Part shown: positions 1 to 9,630 of the stretch, piece by piece | Layout: every line of letters starts with the position of its first letter | How positions within the stretch are numbered: position 1 is the first letter of the stretch | The notes under the pieces: generated by a model | Database searches by the model: none | What the model was told of the DNA's origin: nothing | Seen by the model: the letters and a program-made list of their open reading frames with translations, nothing else | Assembly: GCA_041311015.1 (NCBI GenBank) | Contig: JBFYKG010000029.1 | Location: 1 to 15,962 of the forward strand | Reading direction: 5' to 3' | Source of the DNA: Fluviibacter sp041311015 | GTDB taxonomy: Bacteria; Pseudomonadota; Gammaproteobacteria; Burkholderiales; Rhodocyclaceae | Length of the DNA stretch: 15,962 nucleotides | Made by a program: the position numbers and the translations under genes

Positions 1-21
1 CTGAGAAACATCCGCGTCTGA
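1..21 (+). CDS. Possible 3' tail of an upstream gene (partial; perhaps purL)
   Basis: Read from base 1, frame +1 encodes Leu-Arg-Asn-Ile-Arg-Val and then TGA at 19-21. It could be the last codons of a gene whose body lies outside the window. The Arg-Asn-X-Arg ending recalls the C-terminus of phosphoribosylformylglycinamidine synthase (PurL), which I remember as ending in a Phe-Arg-Asn-Ala-Arg-like stretch, and purL sits beside mltF in enterobacteria. Six codons cannot prove this. It may equally be non-coding sequence upstream of mltF, or the mltF frame itself, which is open to the left edge. Confidence 0.2.
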   Translation: MRNIRV

Positions 22-47
22 CGGCGATCGCCCGCCGGACGCAGGGA

Positions 48-1559
48 GTGATGCGGCGGATCAATGCGGCACCGCGGTGGCTGCTACGGCTCAAGGCACT
101 GGCGTTATTAGCCTTGTTGGCAGCGGGTATCTGGTTTCTACTCCCCCATATTCAGCCGTTGGCGCTATCGCGCGAGCTGGTGGTGGGCACCCGGGCCAGC
201 CCGACCAGCTTTAGCCGTGACCGGACGACCGATGAACAGGGCAAGGCCGTGACGCTGGAAAGCGGCTTTGATCATGACCTGGTCACCGCATTTGCCGATT
301 CGCTGGGCAAAAAGGTCCGGTTTGTCGTGGCTGATGATGAACAAAGCCTGCACCAGCTGCTGGAGCGCGGCGAAGTCCACATGGCAGCGGCCTGGCTGAC
401 CCGGCGCTTTGTCGAGGCGCCCACCAGCCGTAACCTGACCGGCGCGGATGACGAGCAGAAGCCGATGCCTTCGCTGCTGATCGCTTCGGCACCCTACGCT
501 CGCGACAACCTGGTGCTGGTTCAATCGGCGAATGCGATCCCGATGACCCGGCTCGGACAGCTGCACCAGCAGGTGGTGCACACGCTGCAATCGAACAGCA
601 ATGAATTGCTCTGGGCCAATCTGGGGCGCCAGAAAATTGTGCCGCGTCCGGAAGCGCACCCGGGCTGGTCGGAAACCCAGCTGCTCGAATCGGTGGGCAA
701 GGGAGAAATTGATCTGGCGATTGTGACGGGCGCGGCCTTTAGGATTGCGCTCAATTACACTCCGGGCATCGACAGCACGGTGGATGTAAGCGCCGAAGAA
801 GATATTGTCTGGGCCTTTCCCAAACGCACGGGCGAAAAGCTGGCGTTGAAGGCGAACCAGTTCCTGGCCAACGCAGAAAAAGATGGCACGATGCGCCAGT
901 TGCGCGACCGCTATTTTGGCGCGGTTGACCGTTTGCAGAGCGCCGATCGCAAGGGCTTTCTGTCACGGGTACAGACCCGGCTGCCCCAATATCTGACCCA
1001 GTTCAAACGCGCCCAGAGCACCAGTGGTTATGACTGGCGTTTGCTGGCGGCGCTGGCGTATCAGGAATCGAAATGGGATGCCAATGCGGTCAGCAAAACC
1101 GGCGTGCGCGGCTTGATGATGCTGACCGGTGACACGGCCGACCGGCTGGGGGTACGCAACCGGCTGGACCCGTATGAAAGCATCATGGGCGGTGCGCGCT
1201 ATCTCGACTATCTGCGCGACGAGATTCCGGATTCGGTGCCCGAACCCGATCGGACCTGGATGGCGATTGCCTCGTACAACGTGGGCCCGAACCAGATTAA
1301 CGCCGCCCGCAAGGGCGCCAAGGCGATGGGATTGAATCCGGATTCATGGGCCGATGTTAAAAAGGCCCTACCCCAACTGGGGCAGACCAAGGATGGTATC
1401 AAGATCCGCGGGGGTGAGGCGGTGGTGACGGCTGAGAATGTGCGGATGTATTACGCGATTCTGTCGCGCCTGTATCCCACAACCGGTATCTCGCTGACGG
1501 CGCCGACCCGGACTTACGGCATTAGCACGCCGGGTAGAGCCGATTCAGGCCGCCGATAA
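48..1559 (+). CDS. mltF: Membrane-bound lytic murein transglycosylase F
   Basis: Predicted MltF, which cleaves the MurNAc-GlcNAc bond of peptidoglycan non-hydrolytically, leaving 1,6-anhydro-MurNAc ends. It is 503 residues, close to the family size. A hydrophobic segment at residues 15-34 after an Arg-rich start would act as signal or anchor. Residues 42-290 form a solute-binding-protein family 3 domain (starting ELVVGTRASPTSF and ending near MRQLRDRYFG), typically the regulatory half of MltF. Residues 325-480 are the SLT catalytic domain: WRLLAALAYQES with the catalytic Glu at 340, then GVRGLMMLT and the AIASYNVGPNQI stretch. The GTG at 48 is immediately followed by an ATG at 51. AGGGAG (43-48) is the only Shine-Dalgarno-like run and lies too close to both, and the frame is open to the left edge, so the start is uncertain. 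The 3' end overlaps serS, on the other strand, by 15 bp. Confidence 0.93.
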   Translation: MMRRINAAPRWLLRLKALALLALLAAGIWFLLPHIQPLALSRELVVGTRASPTSFSRDRTTDEQGKAVTLESGFDHDLVTAFADSLGKKVRFVVADDEQSLHQLLERGEVHMAAAWLTRRFVEAPTSRNLTGADDEQKPMPSLLIASAPYARDNLVLVQSANAIPMTRLGQLHQQVVHTLQSNSNELLWANLGRQKIVPRPEAHPGWSETQLLESVGKGEIDLAIVTGAAFRIALNYTPGIDSTVDVSAEEDIVWAFPKRTGEKLALKANQFLANAEKDGTMRQLRDRYFGAVDRLQSADRKGFLSRVQTRLPQYLTQFKRAQSTSGYDWRLLAALAYQESKWDANAVSKTGVRGLMMLTGDTADRLGVRNRLDPYESIMGGARYLDYLRDEIPDSVPEPDRTWMAIASYNVGPNQINAARKGAKAMGLNPDSWADVKKALPQLGQTKDGIKIRGGEAVVTAENVRMYYAILSRLYPTTGISLTAPTRTYGISTPGRADSGRR

Positions 1560-2828
1560 GACCTTCACGCCGCCCATGTAGGGCTGAAGCACTTCCGGCA
1601 CACGGACGCTGCCATCGGCCTGCTGGTAGTTCTCCAGAATCGCGACCAGGGTACGGCCGACCGCCAGACCAGAGCCATTGAGCGTGTGCGCCAGTTCAGG
1701 CTTGCCCTGCGCATAGCGGAAACGGGCCTGCATACGCCGGGCCTGGAAGCTGCCAAAGTTGGAGCAGCTGGAAATTTCGCGGTAGGTGTTCTGCGCTGGC
1801 AACCAGACTTCAAGGTCGTAGGTTTTTTGCGCCGAGAAGCCCATGTCGCCGGTACACAGCACGATGCGGCGATACGGCAGGCCCAGCTTTTCCAGAATCG
1901 TTTCTGCGTGACGGGTCAGGTCTTCATGGGCCTGCGCCGACTGTTCGGGCGTGGTGATCTGGACGAGTTCCACTTTTTCAAACTGATGCTGACGGATCAG
2001 ACCACGTACATCACGGCCACCAGAGCCGGCTTCCGAGCGGAAGCATGGCGTATGACACGCCCACTTGAGCGGCAGCTGTTCAGCCGGGGTGATGGTGTCA
2101 CGCACGATGTTGGTGACGGGTACTTCGGCGGTGGGAATCAGGTAGTACGGTTCGGCCTCGCCACGCGGCACCTGGAAGAGGTCTTCGGCAAACTTGGGCA
2201 GCTGGCCGGTGCCATAGAGGCTGGCGCTGTTCACCAGGTACGGTGCATAGAGCTCCGTGTAGCCGTGCTCGGCCGTGTGGGTATCGAGCATGAACTGCGC
2301 CAGGGCGCGATGTAAGCGGGCGACCGGGCCCTGCAGCACCACGAAGCGTGAGCCGGTGAGTTTAGTCGCGGTTTCGAAATCCATGCCATTCAAACCGGCA
2401 CCGATATCAACGTGATCTTTGATGTCGAAATCGAAGGCCGGAACATCCCCCCAGCGCTTGATCTCGACGTTGGCGTTTTCGTCTTCGCCGACGGGCACAT
2501 CATCACCCGGCAGGTTCGGCAGCGCCGAGGTGAAGGCTGTCATGGCCTCCAGCAGCTCTGCCAGACGCGCTTCTGACGCTTTGAGCTCGTCGCCCAGTTT
2601 GCCCACTTCGGCCATGACTTCGCTGGCATCTTCGCCCTTGCCTTTGAGCATACCGATCTGTTTGGATAGGCTGTTACGTTGTGCCTGCAGATCCTGGGTG
2701 CGCTGTTGCAGGGTTTTACGTTCGGCTTCCAGCGCGTTGAACGGTGCAAAATCAATCGCGTCGCCACGGGTGGCAAGACGACGGGCAACCTCTTCGGGCT
2801 GGGTACGCAGCAGCTGGATATCAAGCAT
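1545..2828 (-). CDS. serS: Serine--tRNA ligase (seryl-tRNA synthetase)
   Basis: Class II aminoacyl-tRNA synthetase that charges tRNA-Ser (and tRNA-Sec where present) with serine. At 427 residues it is full length. Residues 1-105 form the N-terminal arm, rich in Lys, Glu, Gln and Leu as expected for the long antiparallel coiled coil that contacts the tRNA variable arm. Motif 2 is visible near residues 262-287 (PCFRSEAGSGGRDVRGLIRQ, continuing HQFEKVEL) and motif 3 at 384-400 (NGSGLAVGRTLVAILEN). The TAEVP loop that binds serine is at residues 233-237. It is the last gene of the ftsK-lolA-rarA-serS run: the ATG at 2828 lies inside the end of rarA (8 bp overlap), so translation is probably coupled. 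GAGAG about 10 bases upstream of the ATG is a plausible ribosome site. The last five codons overlap the end of mltF on the opposite strand. Confidence 0.98.
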   Translation of the reverse strand: MLDIQLLRTQPEEVARRLATRGDAIDFAPFNALEAERKTLQQRTQDLQAQRNSLSKQIGMLKGKGEDASEVMAEVGKLGDELKASEARLAELLEAMTAFTSALPNLPGDDVPVGEDENANVEIKRWGDVPAFDFDIKDHVDIGAGLNGMDFETATKLTGSRFVVLQGPVARLHRALAQFMLDTHTAEHGYTELYAPYLVNSASLYGTGQLPKFAEDLFQVPRGEAEPYYLIPTAEVPVTNIVRDTITPAEQLPLKWACHTPCFRSEAGSGGRDVRGLIRQHQFEKVELVQITTPEQSAQAHEDLTRHAETILEKLGLPYRRIVLCTGDMGFSAQKTYDLEVWLPAQNTYREISSCSNFGSFQARRMQARFRYAQGKPELAHTLNGSGLAVGRTLVAILENYQQADGSVRVPEVLQPYMGGVKVLSAA

Positions 2829-4164
2829 TTCGGTCTAACTCTCGTAACTGGGCTAATCGTTCTTTGATGCGGGCTTCGAGGCCGCGATCTACCGGCTGGT
2901 ACCAGGAGACTTCCTGCATGCCTTCCGGAAAATAGTTCACACCGGCAGCGTAGGCTCCGGCTTCATCGTGGGCATGACGGTATCCATCGCCGTGCCCCAG
3001 CTGTTTCATCAGCTTGGTTGGCGCATTCCGCAGGTGCATGGGCACCGGCCGGGATTCGTCATTGCCCACAAAGGCGCGCGCCTGATTATACGCGCGGTAG
3101 GCGGCATCGGATTTGGCGGTAGACGCCAGATAGATCACGGCATTGGCTAGGGCGAGTTCCCCTTCGGGTGAACCGAGCCGCTCGTAGGTTTCGGCGGCCT
3201 GCAGCGCGATCTGTGCTCCGCGCGGGTCGGCCAGGCCGATGTCTTCCCAGGCCATGCGCACAATACGCCGGGCCAGATAACGTGGGTCGGCACCGCCATC
3301 GAGCATACGGACAAACCAGTACAGGGCGGCATCCGGGTTGGAACCACGCACCGATTTATGCAACGCCGAGATCTGGTCGTAAAACGCGTCGCCCCCTTTG
3401 TCGAATCGACGCAGGTTCTGGGCCAGCGTATTGGCAACGAAGTCGGCATTGATCTCGGCTTCACCAGCGGCACTGGCGGCAGCGAGAGTCTGCTCGACCA
3501 GATTGAGCAGCTTACGGGCGTCGCCATCGGCCACGCCAATCAGCCGGGCTTTGGCGTCGTCGCTCATCTGCGCGGCCGGTAGTTCTGCCATGGCGCGCTC
3601 GAAGAGTTCACCCAGCTCATCGGCATTGAGTGATTTGAGGACATACACGGCCGCCCGCGAGAGCAGCGCGGCGTTGACTTCAAACGAGGGGTTCTCGGTG
3701 GTCGCACCGATAAAGGTGACCAGCCCCGATTCCACGTGCGGCAGGAAGGCATCCTGCTGGCTCTTGTTGAATCGATGGACTTCGTCAACGAACAGGATCG
3801 TCCGGCGACCGGCTTGGCGGGCTTTTTCGGCAAAAGCGATGGCCTCGCGGATTTCTTTGACGCCGGCCAGCACCGCCGAGAGCGCGATGAACTCGGCATC
3901 ACAATGCGCCGCCACCAGGCGGGCCAGTGTGGTTTTACCGGTGCCCGGCGGGCCCCAGAAGATCATCGAATGTGGGTTGCCGCTCTCCAGCACCAGGCGC
4001 AGTGGTTTGCCTAGACCGAGTAGATGGCTTTGACCGACGACGCCTTCCAGCGTTTTGGGGCGCAACTTTTCCGGGAGCGGCGCGTAGGCTGATGCCGCAG
4101 CGTGGTCCTGCGGCACGAAACGGGTGGCTTCAGATTCGCCGCCGGTGCTACCGAAAAGATCCAC
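2821..4164 (-). CDS. rarA: Replication-associated recombination protein A (MgsA/WRNIP1-type AAA+ ATPase)
   Basis: AAA+ ATPase of the RarA/MgsA/WRNIP1 family, a clamp-loader-like protein that acts at stalled replication forks. It has 447 residues, the usual length. Walker A is GPPGTGKT at residues 71-78, Walker B is ILFVDE at 123-128, followed by the family HRFNKSQQD stretch. Sensor 1 is GATTENPSF at 153-161 and sensor 2 is GDARKLLN at 214-221. The C-terminal tetramerisation region begins near residue 270 (SVRGSNPDAALYW). The start is a GTG at 4164, giving the canonical N-terminus MDLFG. GGGAA about seven bases upstream can serve as ribosome site. The gene starts 15 bp after lolA ends, and its 3' end overlaps the serS start by 8 bp, placing it in the same operon. 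Confidence 0.97.
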   Translation of the reverse strand: MDLFGSTGGESEATRFVPQDHAAASAYAPLPEKLRPKTLEGVVGQSHLLGLGKPLRLVLESGNPHSMIFWGPPGTGKTTLARLVAAHCDAEFIALSAVLAGVKEIREAIAFAEKARQAGRRTILFVDEVHRFNKSQQDAFLPHVESGLVTFIGATTENPSFEVNAALLSRAAVYVLKSLNADELGELFERAMAELPAAQMSDDAKARLIGVADGDARKLLNLVEQTLAAASAAGEAEINADFVANTLAQNLRRFDKGGDAFYDQISALHKSVRGSNPDAALYWFVRMLDGGADPRYLARRIVRMAWEDIGLADPRGAQIALQAAETYERLGSPEGELALANAVIYLASTAKSDAAYRAYNQARAFVGNDESRPVPMHLRNAPTKLMKQLGHGDGYRHAHDEAGAYAAGVNYFPEGMQEVSWYQPVDRGLEARIKERLAQLRELDRNA

Positions 4165-4179
4165 GATCGATTTCCCGGG

Positions 4180-4812
4180 TCACTGCTTGAGCACGTCGGC
4201 GCCCGCAGGCGGGCTAAATCGGAACAGGCTGGCGGGCACATCGCCATTGCGGACAACATGACTGAAGATCAGCGTGGTCGTCTGGCCAAAGGTGTCTTCG
4301 AGGATCATGCCGGTCAATTCGTTACCCGCAAGGCCAATACGAATGCGGATAAAGCCCGTGTCGTTCTGGCGCGGTTCGGCGATCACCCATTGGGCACCGC
4401 CGTGTTCGCCATCCGCTTTGAGTGCAAAGCGTTGATCCACATCGTTGTCACCAGCCAGCAAGGCGGCCGGCGAACCGCCCAGCGCTTTTTCTGATTTGCG
4501 CACGATGACCTGCTTGAGTTCCGGATCGTAAAGCCAGATGCGGGTGCCATCGCCCACCATCAGCTGGGTGTAGGGCTTGCTGATCGCCCAACGGAATTTG
4601 CCCGGGCGGGCAATGGCCATGGCCCCCTGGCTCTTGCCGCCAAAGGCAGCGCCACCGGTGCTGGTCTGGCTGAAGTCGGCCTTGAGCGTCTTGGTCTCTT
4701 TGAGCCAGGCTTTCAGATCGCTCACCGGGTCGGCCGAAGCCGGCGCTGATAGCGCCAACAAGGCGGCCAACAACACGCTGCCAATCGCTGATTTTAGGGT
4801 GTCACCCATCAT
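4180..4812 (-). CDS. lolA: Outer-membrane lipoprotein carrier protein LolA
   Basis: Periplasmic chaperone that accepts lipoproteins released by LolCDE and hands them to LolB or another acceptor at the outer membrane. From the ATG at 4812 the product has 210 residues. A Sec signal peptide covers about residues 1-27 (hydrophobic SVLLAALLALSA, then cleavage after ASA), leaving a mature form of about 183 residues, the LolA size. The conserved start of the fold, LKETKTLKADFSQT, follows, and KFRWAISKPYTQLMVGDGTR with LWLYDPELKQV-like sequence (seen as IWLYDPELKQV) is typical of LolA. The frame also opens at 4860, but that start would lie within ftsK and put a hydrophilic stretch before the signal peptide, so 4812 (or the adjacent ATG at 4809) is preferred. 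It follows ftsK by 4 bp and precedes rarA by 15 bp. No strong Shine-Dalgarno is seen, which suggests coupling to ftsK. Confidence 0.94.
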   Translation of the reverse strand: MMGDTLKSAIGSVLLAALLALSAPASADPVSDLKAWLKETKTLKADFSQTSTGGAAFGGKSQGAMAIARPGKFRWAISKPYTQLMVGDGTRIWLYDPELKQVIVRKSEKALGGSPAALLAGDNDVDQRFALKADGEHGGAQWVIAEPRQNDTGFIRIRIGLAGNELTGMILEDTFGQTTTLIFSHVVRNGDVPASLFRFSPPAGADVLKQ

Positions 4813-4816
4813 GCGG

Positions 4817-7144
<2,328 letters not shown>

Positions 7145-7216
7145 AAATTTACAGGGGCAATACAGCCGGAGCGCCACTCCGACTGCCGGAAATGGCCCGC
7201 AAGACTGCTGAAGCAT

Positions 7217-7254
7217 TAGGGAAGGATTATAATCCCTGATGTTAATGATTTTCC
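7217..7254. promoter_or_regulatory. Divergent promoter region with palindromic -10 element (ftsK / trxB)
   Basis: The perfect 12-bp palindrome GGATTATAATCC occupies 7224-7235. It contains TATAAT on the plus strand at 7228-7233 and on the minus strand at 7226-7231, so one element could serve as -10 for trxB (rightward) and ftsK (leftward). No good -35 hexamer is visible at 16-18 bp in either direction, so either promoter may need an activator or be weak. The palindrome could also bind a dimeric regulator. This A+T-rich patch stands out in an otherwise GC-rich window and is the only sizeable non-coding gap. Promoter identity is inferred. Confidence 0.5.
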
Positions 7255-7280
7255 GGACATCCCTGCGGATGTCCTTTCTT
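7255..7280 (+). terminator. Terminator-like hairpin in the trxB leader (possible attenuator)
   Basis: GGACATCC (7255-7262), a CTGC loop (7263-7266) and GGATGTCC (7267-7274) make a perfect 8-bp stem with a 4-base loop, followed at once by TTTCTT. The polarity matches a rho-independent terminator on the plus strand; there is no T-run on the minus side. It lies between the predicted -10 and the trxB ribosome site (AGGAG, 7285-7289), so it would sit in the trxB 5' leader and could act as an attenuator, an RNA-stability hairpin, or insulation against leftover plus-strand transcription. Confidence 0.4.
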
Positions 7281-7294
7281 ATTCAGGAGCTGTC

Positions 7295-8290
7295 ATGTCT
7301 GCCGCCACCCGCCATATTCCCCTGCTGATCCTTGGTTCCGGTCCGGCCGGCTACACCTCGGCGATCTACGCCGCCCGTGCCAACCTGAAGCCGGTGCTGA
7401 TTACCGGCCTGGCCCAGGGTGGCCAGCTGATGACCACGACCGAAGTTGATAACTGGCCGGCCGACGTGAATGGTGTGATGGGTCCGGAACTCATGGCCCG
7501 TTTCGAGCAACATGCCAGCCGCTTCGAGACCGAAATGGTCTTCGACCATATTCACACCGTCAAACTGGGCCAGCGCCCCTTCGAACTGGAAGGCGATGCC
7601 GGCAAATACACCTGCGACGCCCTGATTATTGCCACCGGCGCCTCAGCCCAGTATCTGGGCCTGCCTTCGGAGGAAGCCTTTGCCGGGCGGGGCGTATCGG
7701 CCTGCGCCACCTGCGATGGTTTCTTCTACCGCAATCAGGAAGTGGCCGTGGTGGGCGGCGGTAACACGGCTGTGGAAGAAGCCCTGTATCTGGCCAACAT
7801 TGCCAGCAAGGTGACACTGATCCACCGCCGCGACAAGTTCCGCGCCGAAAAGATCATGGTCGACAAACTGTACAAGCGTGTCGAGGAAGGCAAGATTGCC
7901 CTGGCCCTGAACTCGACGCTGGACGAAGTGCTGGGGGATAACACCGGCGTAACGGGCGTGCGTATCAAGGCCGCGGATGGGTCAACTACCGACAAGGCAC
8001 TGCGCGGCGTATTCATTGCCATCGGCCATAAGCCAAATACCGATATGTTTGCCGGCCAGCTGGCCATGGAGAACGGGTACATCATCACCCGCATGGGCAC
8101 CGAAGGTTTTGCCACGGCCACCAGCGTGCCGGGCGTCTTTGCAGCCGGTGATGTGCAGGATCACAACTACCGCCAGGCCATTACCTCGGCCGGTACCGGT
8201 TGTATGGCCGCACTGGATGCCGAGCGCTTCCTGGATAGCCTGGCGCAGGGGCTCGATGTCGCTTTGGCCGCCTGGCAACCTGCCAGGTAA
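7295..8290 (+). CDS. trxB: Thioredoxin reductase (NADPH)
   Basis: Cytoplasmic FAD flavoenzyme that reduces thioredoxin with NADPH. It has 331 residues, slightly longer than the E. coli form. FAD-binding GSGPAG is at residues 14-19, and the redox-active CATC is at 137-140 followed by DGFFYR, the classical low-molecular-weight TrxB site. The NADPH dinucleotide motif GGGNTAVEEA is at 154-163, with HRRDKFRA at 177-184 carrying the basic residues for the NADPH phosphate. The second FAD motif GVFAAGDVQD is at 280-289, ending with the usual RQAITSAGTGCMAALDAERFL pattern. AGGAG at 7285-7289 lies five bases before the ATG. It is divergent from ftsK and is followed after 34 bp by the small membrane protein gene, so it probably heads a trxB-unknown-xth transcript. 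The leader carries a terminator-like hairpin. Confidence 0.98.
   Translation: MSAATRHIPLLILGSGPAGYTSAIYAARANLKPVLITGLAQGGQLMTTTEVDNWPADVNGVMGPELMARFEQHASRFETEMVFDHIHTVKLGQRPFELEGDAGKYTCDALIIATGASAQYLGLPSEEAFAGRGVSACATCDGFFYRNQEVAVVGGGNTAVEEALYLANIASKVTLIHRRDKFRAEKIMVDKLYKRVEEGKIALALNSTLDEVLGDNTGVTGVRIKAADGSTTDKALRGVFIAIGHKPNTDMFAGQLAMENGYIITRMGTEGFATATSVPGVFAAGDVQDHNYRQAITSAGTGCMAALDAERFLDSLAQGLDVALAAWQPAR
8271..8287 (+). other. Short stem-loop at the end of trxB
   Basis: CCTGGC (8271-8276), loop AACCT and GCCAGG (8282-8287) form a 6-bp perfect stem ending just before the trxB stop codon. No T-tract follows, so it is not a convincing terminator. It may slow ribosomes, protect the mRNA end, or be chance in GC-rich coding sequence. 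Confidence 0.2.
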
Positions 8291-8324
8291 GGCTGCCTGA
8301 CCTACTGACCCGAGGCCAGCTATT

Positions 8325-8861
8325 GTGAGCATGCAAGCACGCCGCTGGCCGTTGATCGGGCTGGCGCTGCTGGTGGTCTCGATTGTTCTGGCCCAGGTTT
8401 TCAAGGCCCCGTTGCTGGCCCTGCTGGATTCGTCGCAGGCAACCATGCAGATCACCCCGCCAGGCTGCGATCTGAACCGCGAGGTCTGCCTGTTGCCGAT
8501 TCTGACACCGGTGGCCTCCGAAGCGCCGTGGTCGTTTGGCATCACGCCGCGCCCGATTCCGGTGAGCAACGAGATCACCCTCACCCTCACACCCCCAGAC
8601 CGGACTTTGCCGGGCAATCGCCCCGCTGCAGTCTGGGTTGATCTGACCGGCGACTCCATGGATATGGGCCTGATCCGCATCCCCCTGACCCAGAACGCTG
8701 CGGGGCAATGGGTTGGCACCGGCAGCATCCCGGTCTGCGTCACCGGCCAGATGCGCTGGCGCGCTCGACTGCAAATGGAACTGGCTCAAACGACGCTACA
8801 GGCCGACTGGTTATTTGATGCGCCGGTCTCCGGGGCGGCACACGGCAACAAGTCGCCATGA
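8325..8861 (+). CDS. Membrane-anchored periplasmic protein of unknown function (FixH/YtkA-like pattern)
   Basis: I do not recognise a named family with certainty. The 178-residue product has an N-terminal Arg-Arg then a single hydrophobic segment at about residues 10-33, suggesting a signal anchor with the rest in the periplasm. Cysteines are at 48, 55 and 138. The body is beta-rich, with VWVDLTGDSMDMGLIRIPLT at about 103-122 and then G-QW-GTGSIPVCVTGQMRW. A Met-x-Met-Gly strand followed by a Gly-x-hydrophobic-Cys/Trp strand resembles the immunoglobulin-like FixH/YtkA folds seen near cytochrome oxidase and copper genes; this is pattern memory, not a search. The GTG at 8325 is chosen because GAGG (8312-8315) lies nine bases upstream; an ATG at 8331 is the alternative. 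It starts 34 bp after trxB, and its TGA overlaps the xth ATG (ATGA), so it is translationally coupled to xth. Confidence 0.85.
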   Translation: MSMQARRWPLIGLALLVVSIVLAQVFKAPLLALLDSSQATMQITPPGCDLNREVCLLPILTPVASEAPWSFGITPRPIPVSNEITLTLTPPDRTLPGNRPAAVWVDLTGDSMDMGLIRIPLTQNAAGQWVGTGSIPVCVTGQMRWRARLQMELAQTTLQADWLFDAPVSGAAHGNKSP

Positions 8862-9616
8862 AGATCGCCACCTGGAACGTCAACTCTCTGAACGTGCGTC
8901 TGCCGCATCTGCTGGACTGGCTGGCGCGTGAAACGCCCGATGTTGTGGGGCTGCAGGAACTTAAGTGCGAGGACGCCAAGTTTCCGCTCGAGGCGATTAA
9001 AGAGGCGGGTTACGACGCCGTCTTTGCCGGCCAGAAAACCTATAACGGGGTGTCGATCCTGTCGCGCCTCCCGATCACCAACGTGCAACGCGGCATTCCG
9101 GGCTATGAAGACCCACAGCAACGCGTCATCGCGGCGACGATTCACGGCATCCGCGTGGTCAACGCCTACTTCCCCAACGGCCAGGCGCCCGGCACCGAAA
9201 AATTTGCCTACAAACTGGATTGGCTGGCCCATCTCACGGCGTGGCTCCGGCGCGAAGTTTCGGCGACACCCGAACTCTGTCTGATTGGCGACTACAACAT
9301 CGCCCCGACCGATGCCGATGCTCACCCGGACTGGAAGGAAGAAATCCATGTCTCCCCCCCCGAGCGCGCTGCTTTCGCAGCTCTGGAAGCGCTGGGCCTG
9401 AAGGATGTGTTCCGCCAGTTCGAGCACCCTGAGAAAAGTTTTTCCTGGTGGGATTACCGGATGAATGCCTTCCGACGTAACTTCGGTTTGCGCATTGATC
9501 ATGTGCTGGCTAGCGACCCTCTGGCACAGCGTTGCACAGCCTGCACCATCGATACGTCCACACGTAGTCTCGAACGACCGTCTGATCACGCGCCGGTGAT
9601 CGCCACCTTCAACTAG
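8858..9616 (+). CDS. xth: Exodeoxyribonuclease III (AP endonuclease)
   Basis: Mg-dependent exonuclease and AP endonuclease of the ExoIII/APE family, which nicks DNA 5' of abasic sites in base-excision repair and removes blocked 3' ends. At 252 residues it is close to the usual 255-270. The active-site residues are all visible: Asn7 (ATWNVNS), Glu34 (GLQELK), Tyr104 (NAYFPNGQ), Asp145 and Asn147 (IGDYNIAP), Asp214 (LRIDHVLAS), and Asp243-His244 (PSDHAPV). The SWWDYR loop at 196-201 is typical of the bacterial ExoIII branch. The ATG at 8858 overlaps the stop of the preceding gene, so expression likely depends on the upstream transcript from trxB. It ends 14 bp from the convergent rsmA gene with no visible terminator between them. 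Confidence 0.96.
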   Translation: MKIATWNVNSLNVRLPHLLDWLARETPDVVGLQELKCEDAKFPLEAIKEAGYDAVFAGQKTYNGVSILSRLPITNVQRGIPGYEDPQQRVIAATIHGIRVVNAYFPNGQAPGTEKFAYKLDWLAHLTAWLRREVSATPELCLIGDYNIAPTDADAHPDWKEEIHVSPPERAAFAALEALGLKDVFRQFEHPEKSFSWWDYRMNAFRRNFGLRIDHVLASDPLAQRCTACTIDTSTRSLERPSDHAPVIATFN

Positions 9617-9630
9617 GGGGTATTGATTCG

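Noticed and set aside
1686..2315. 209-residue open frame opposite serS
   Set aside because: It is antisense to conserved SerS motifs 2 and 3, and no domain or ribosome site supports it.
3398..4033. 211-residue open frame opposite rarA
   Set aside because: Ser/Ala-rich composition is the antisense image of the RarA ATPase domain; no independent evidence of coding.
7239..7330. Possible leader peptide starting at ATG 7239 before trxB
   Set aside because: The frame runs through the hairpin and the trxB start into trxB itself, lacks a ribosome site, and shows no run of regulatory codons, so a leader-peptide attenuator is not supported.
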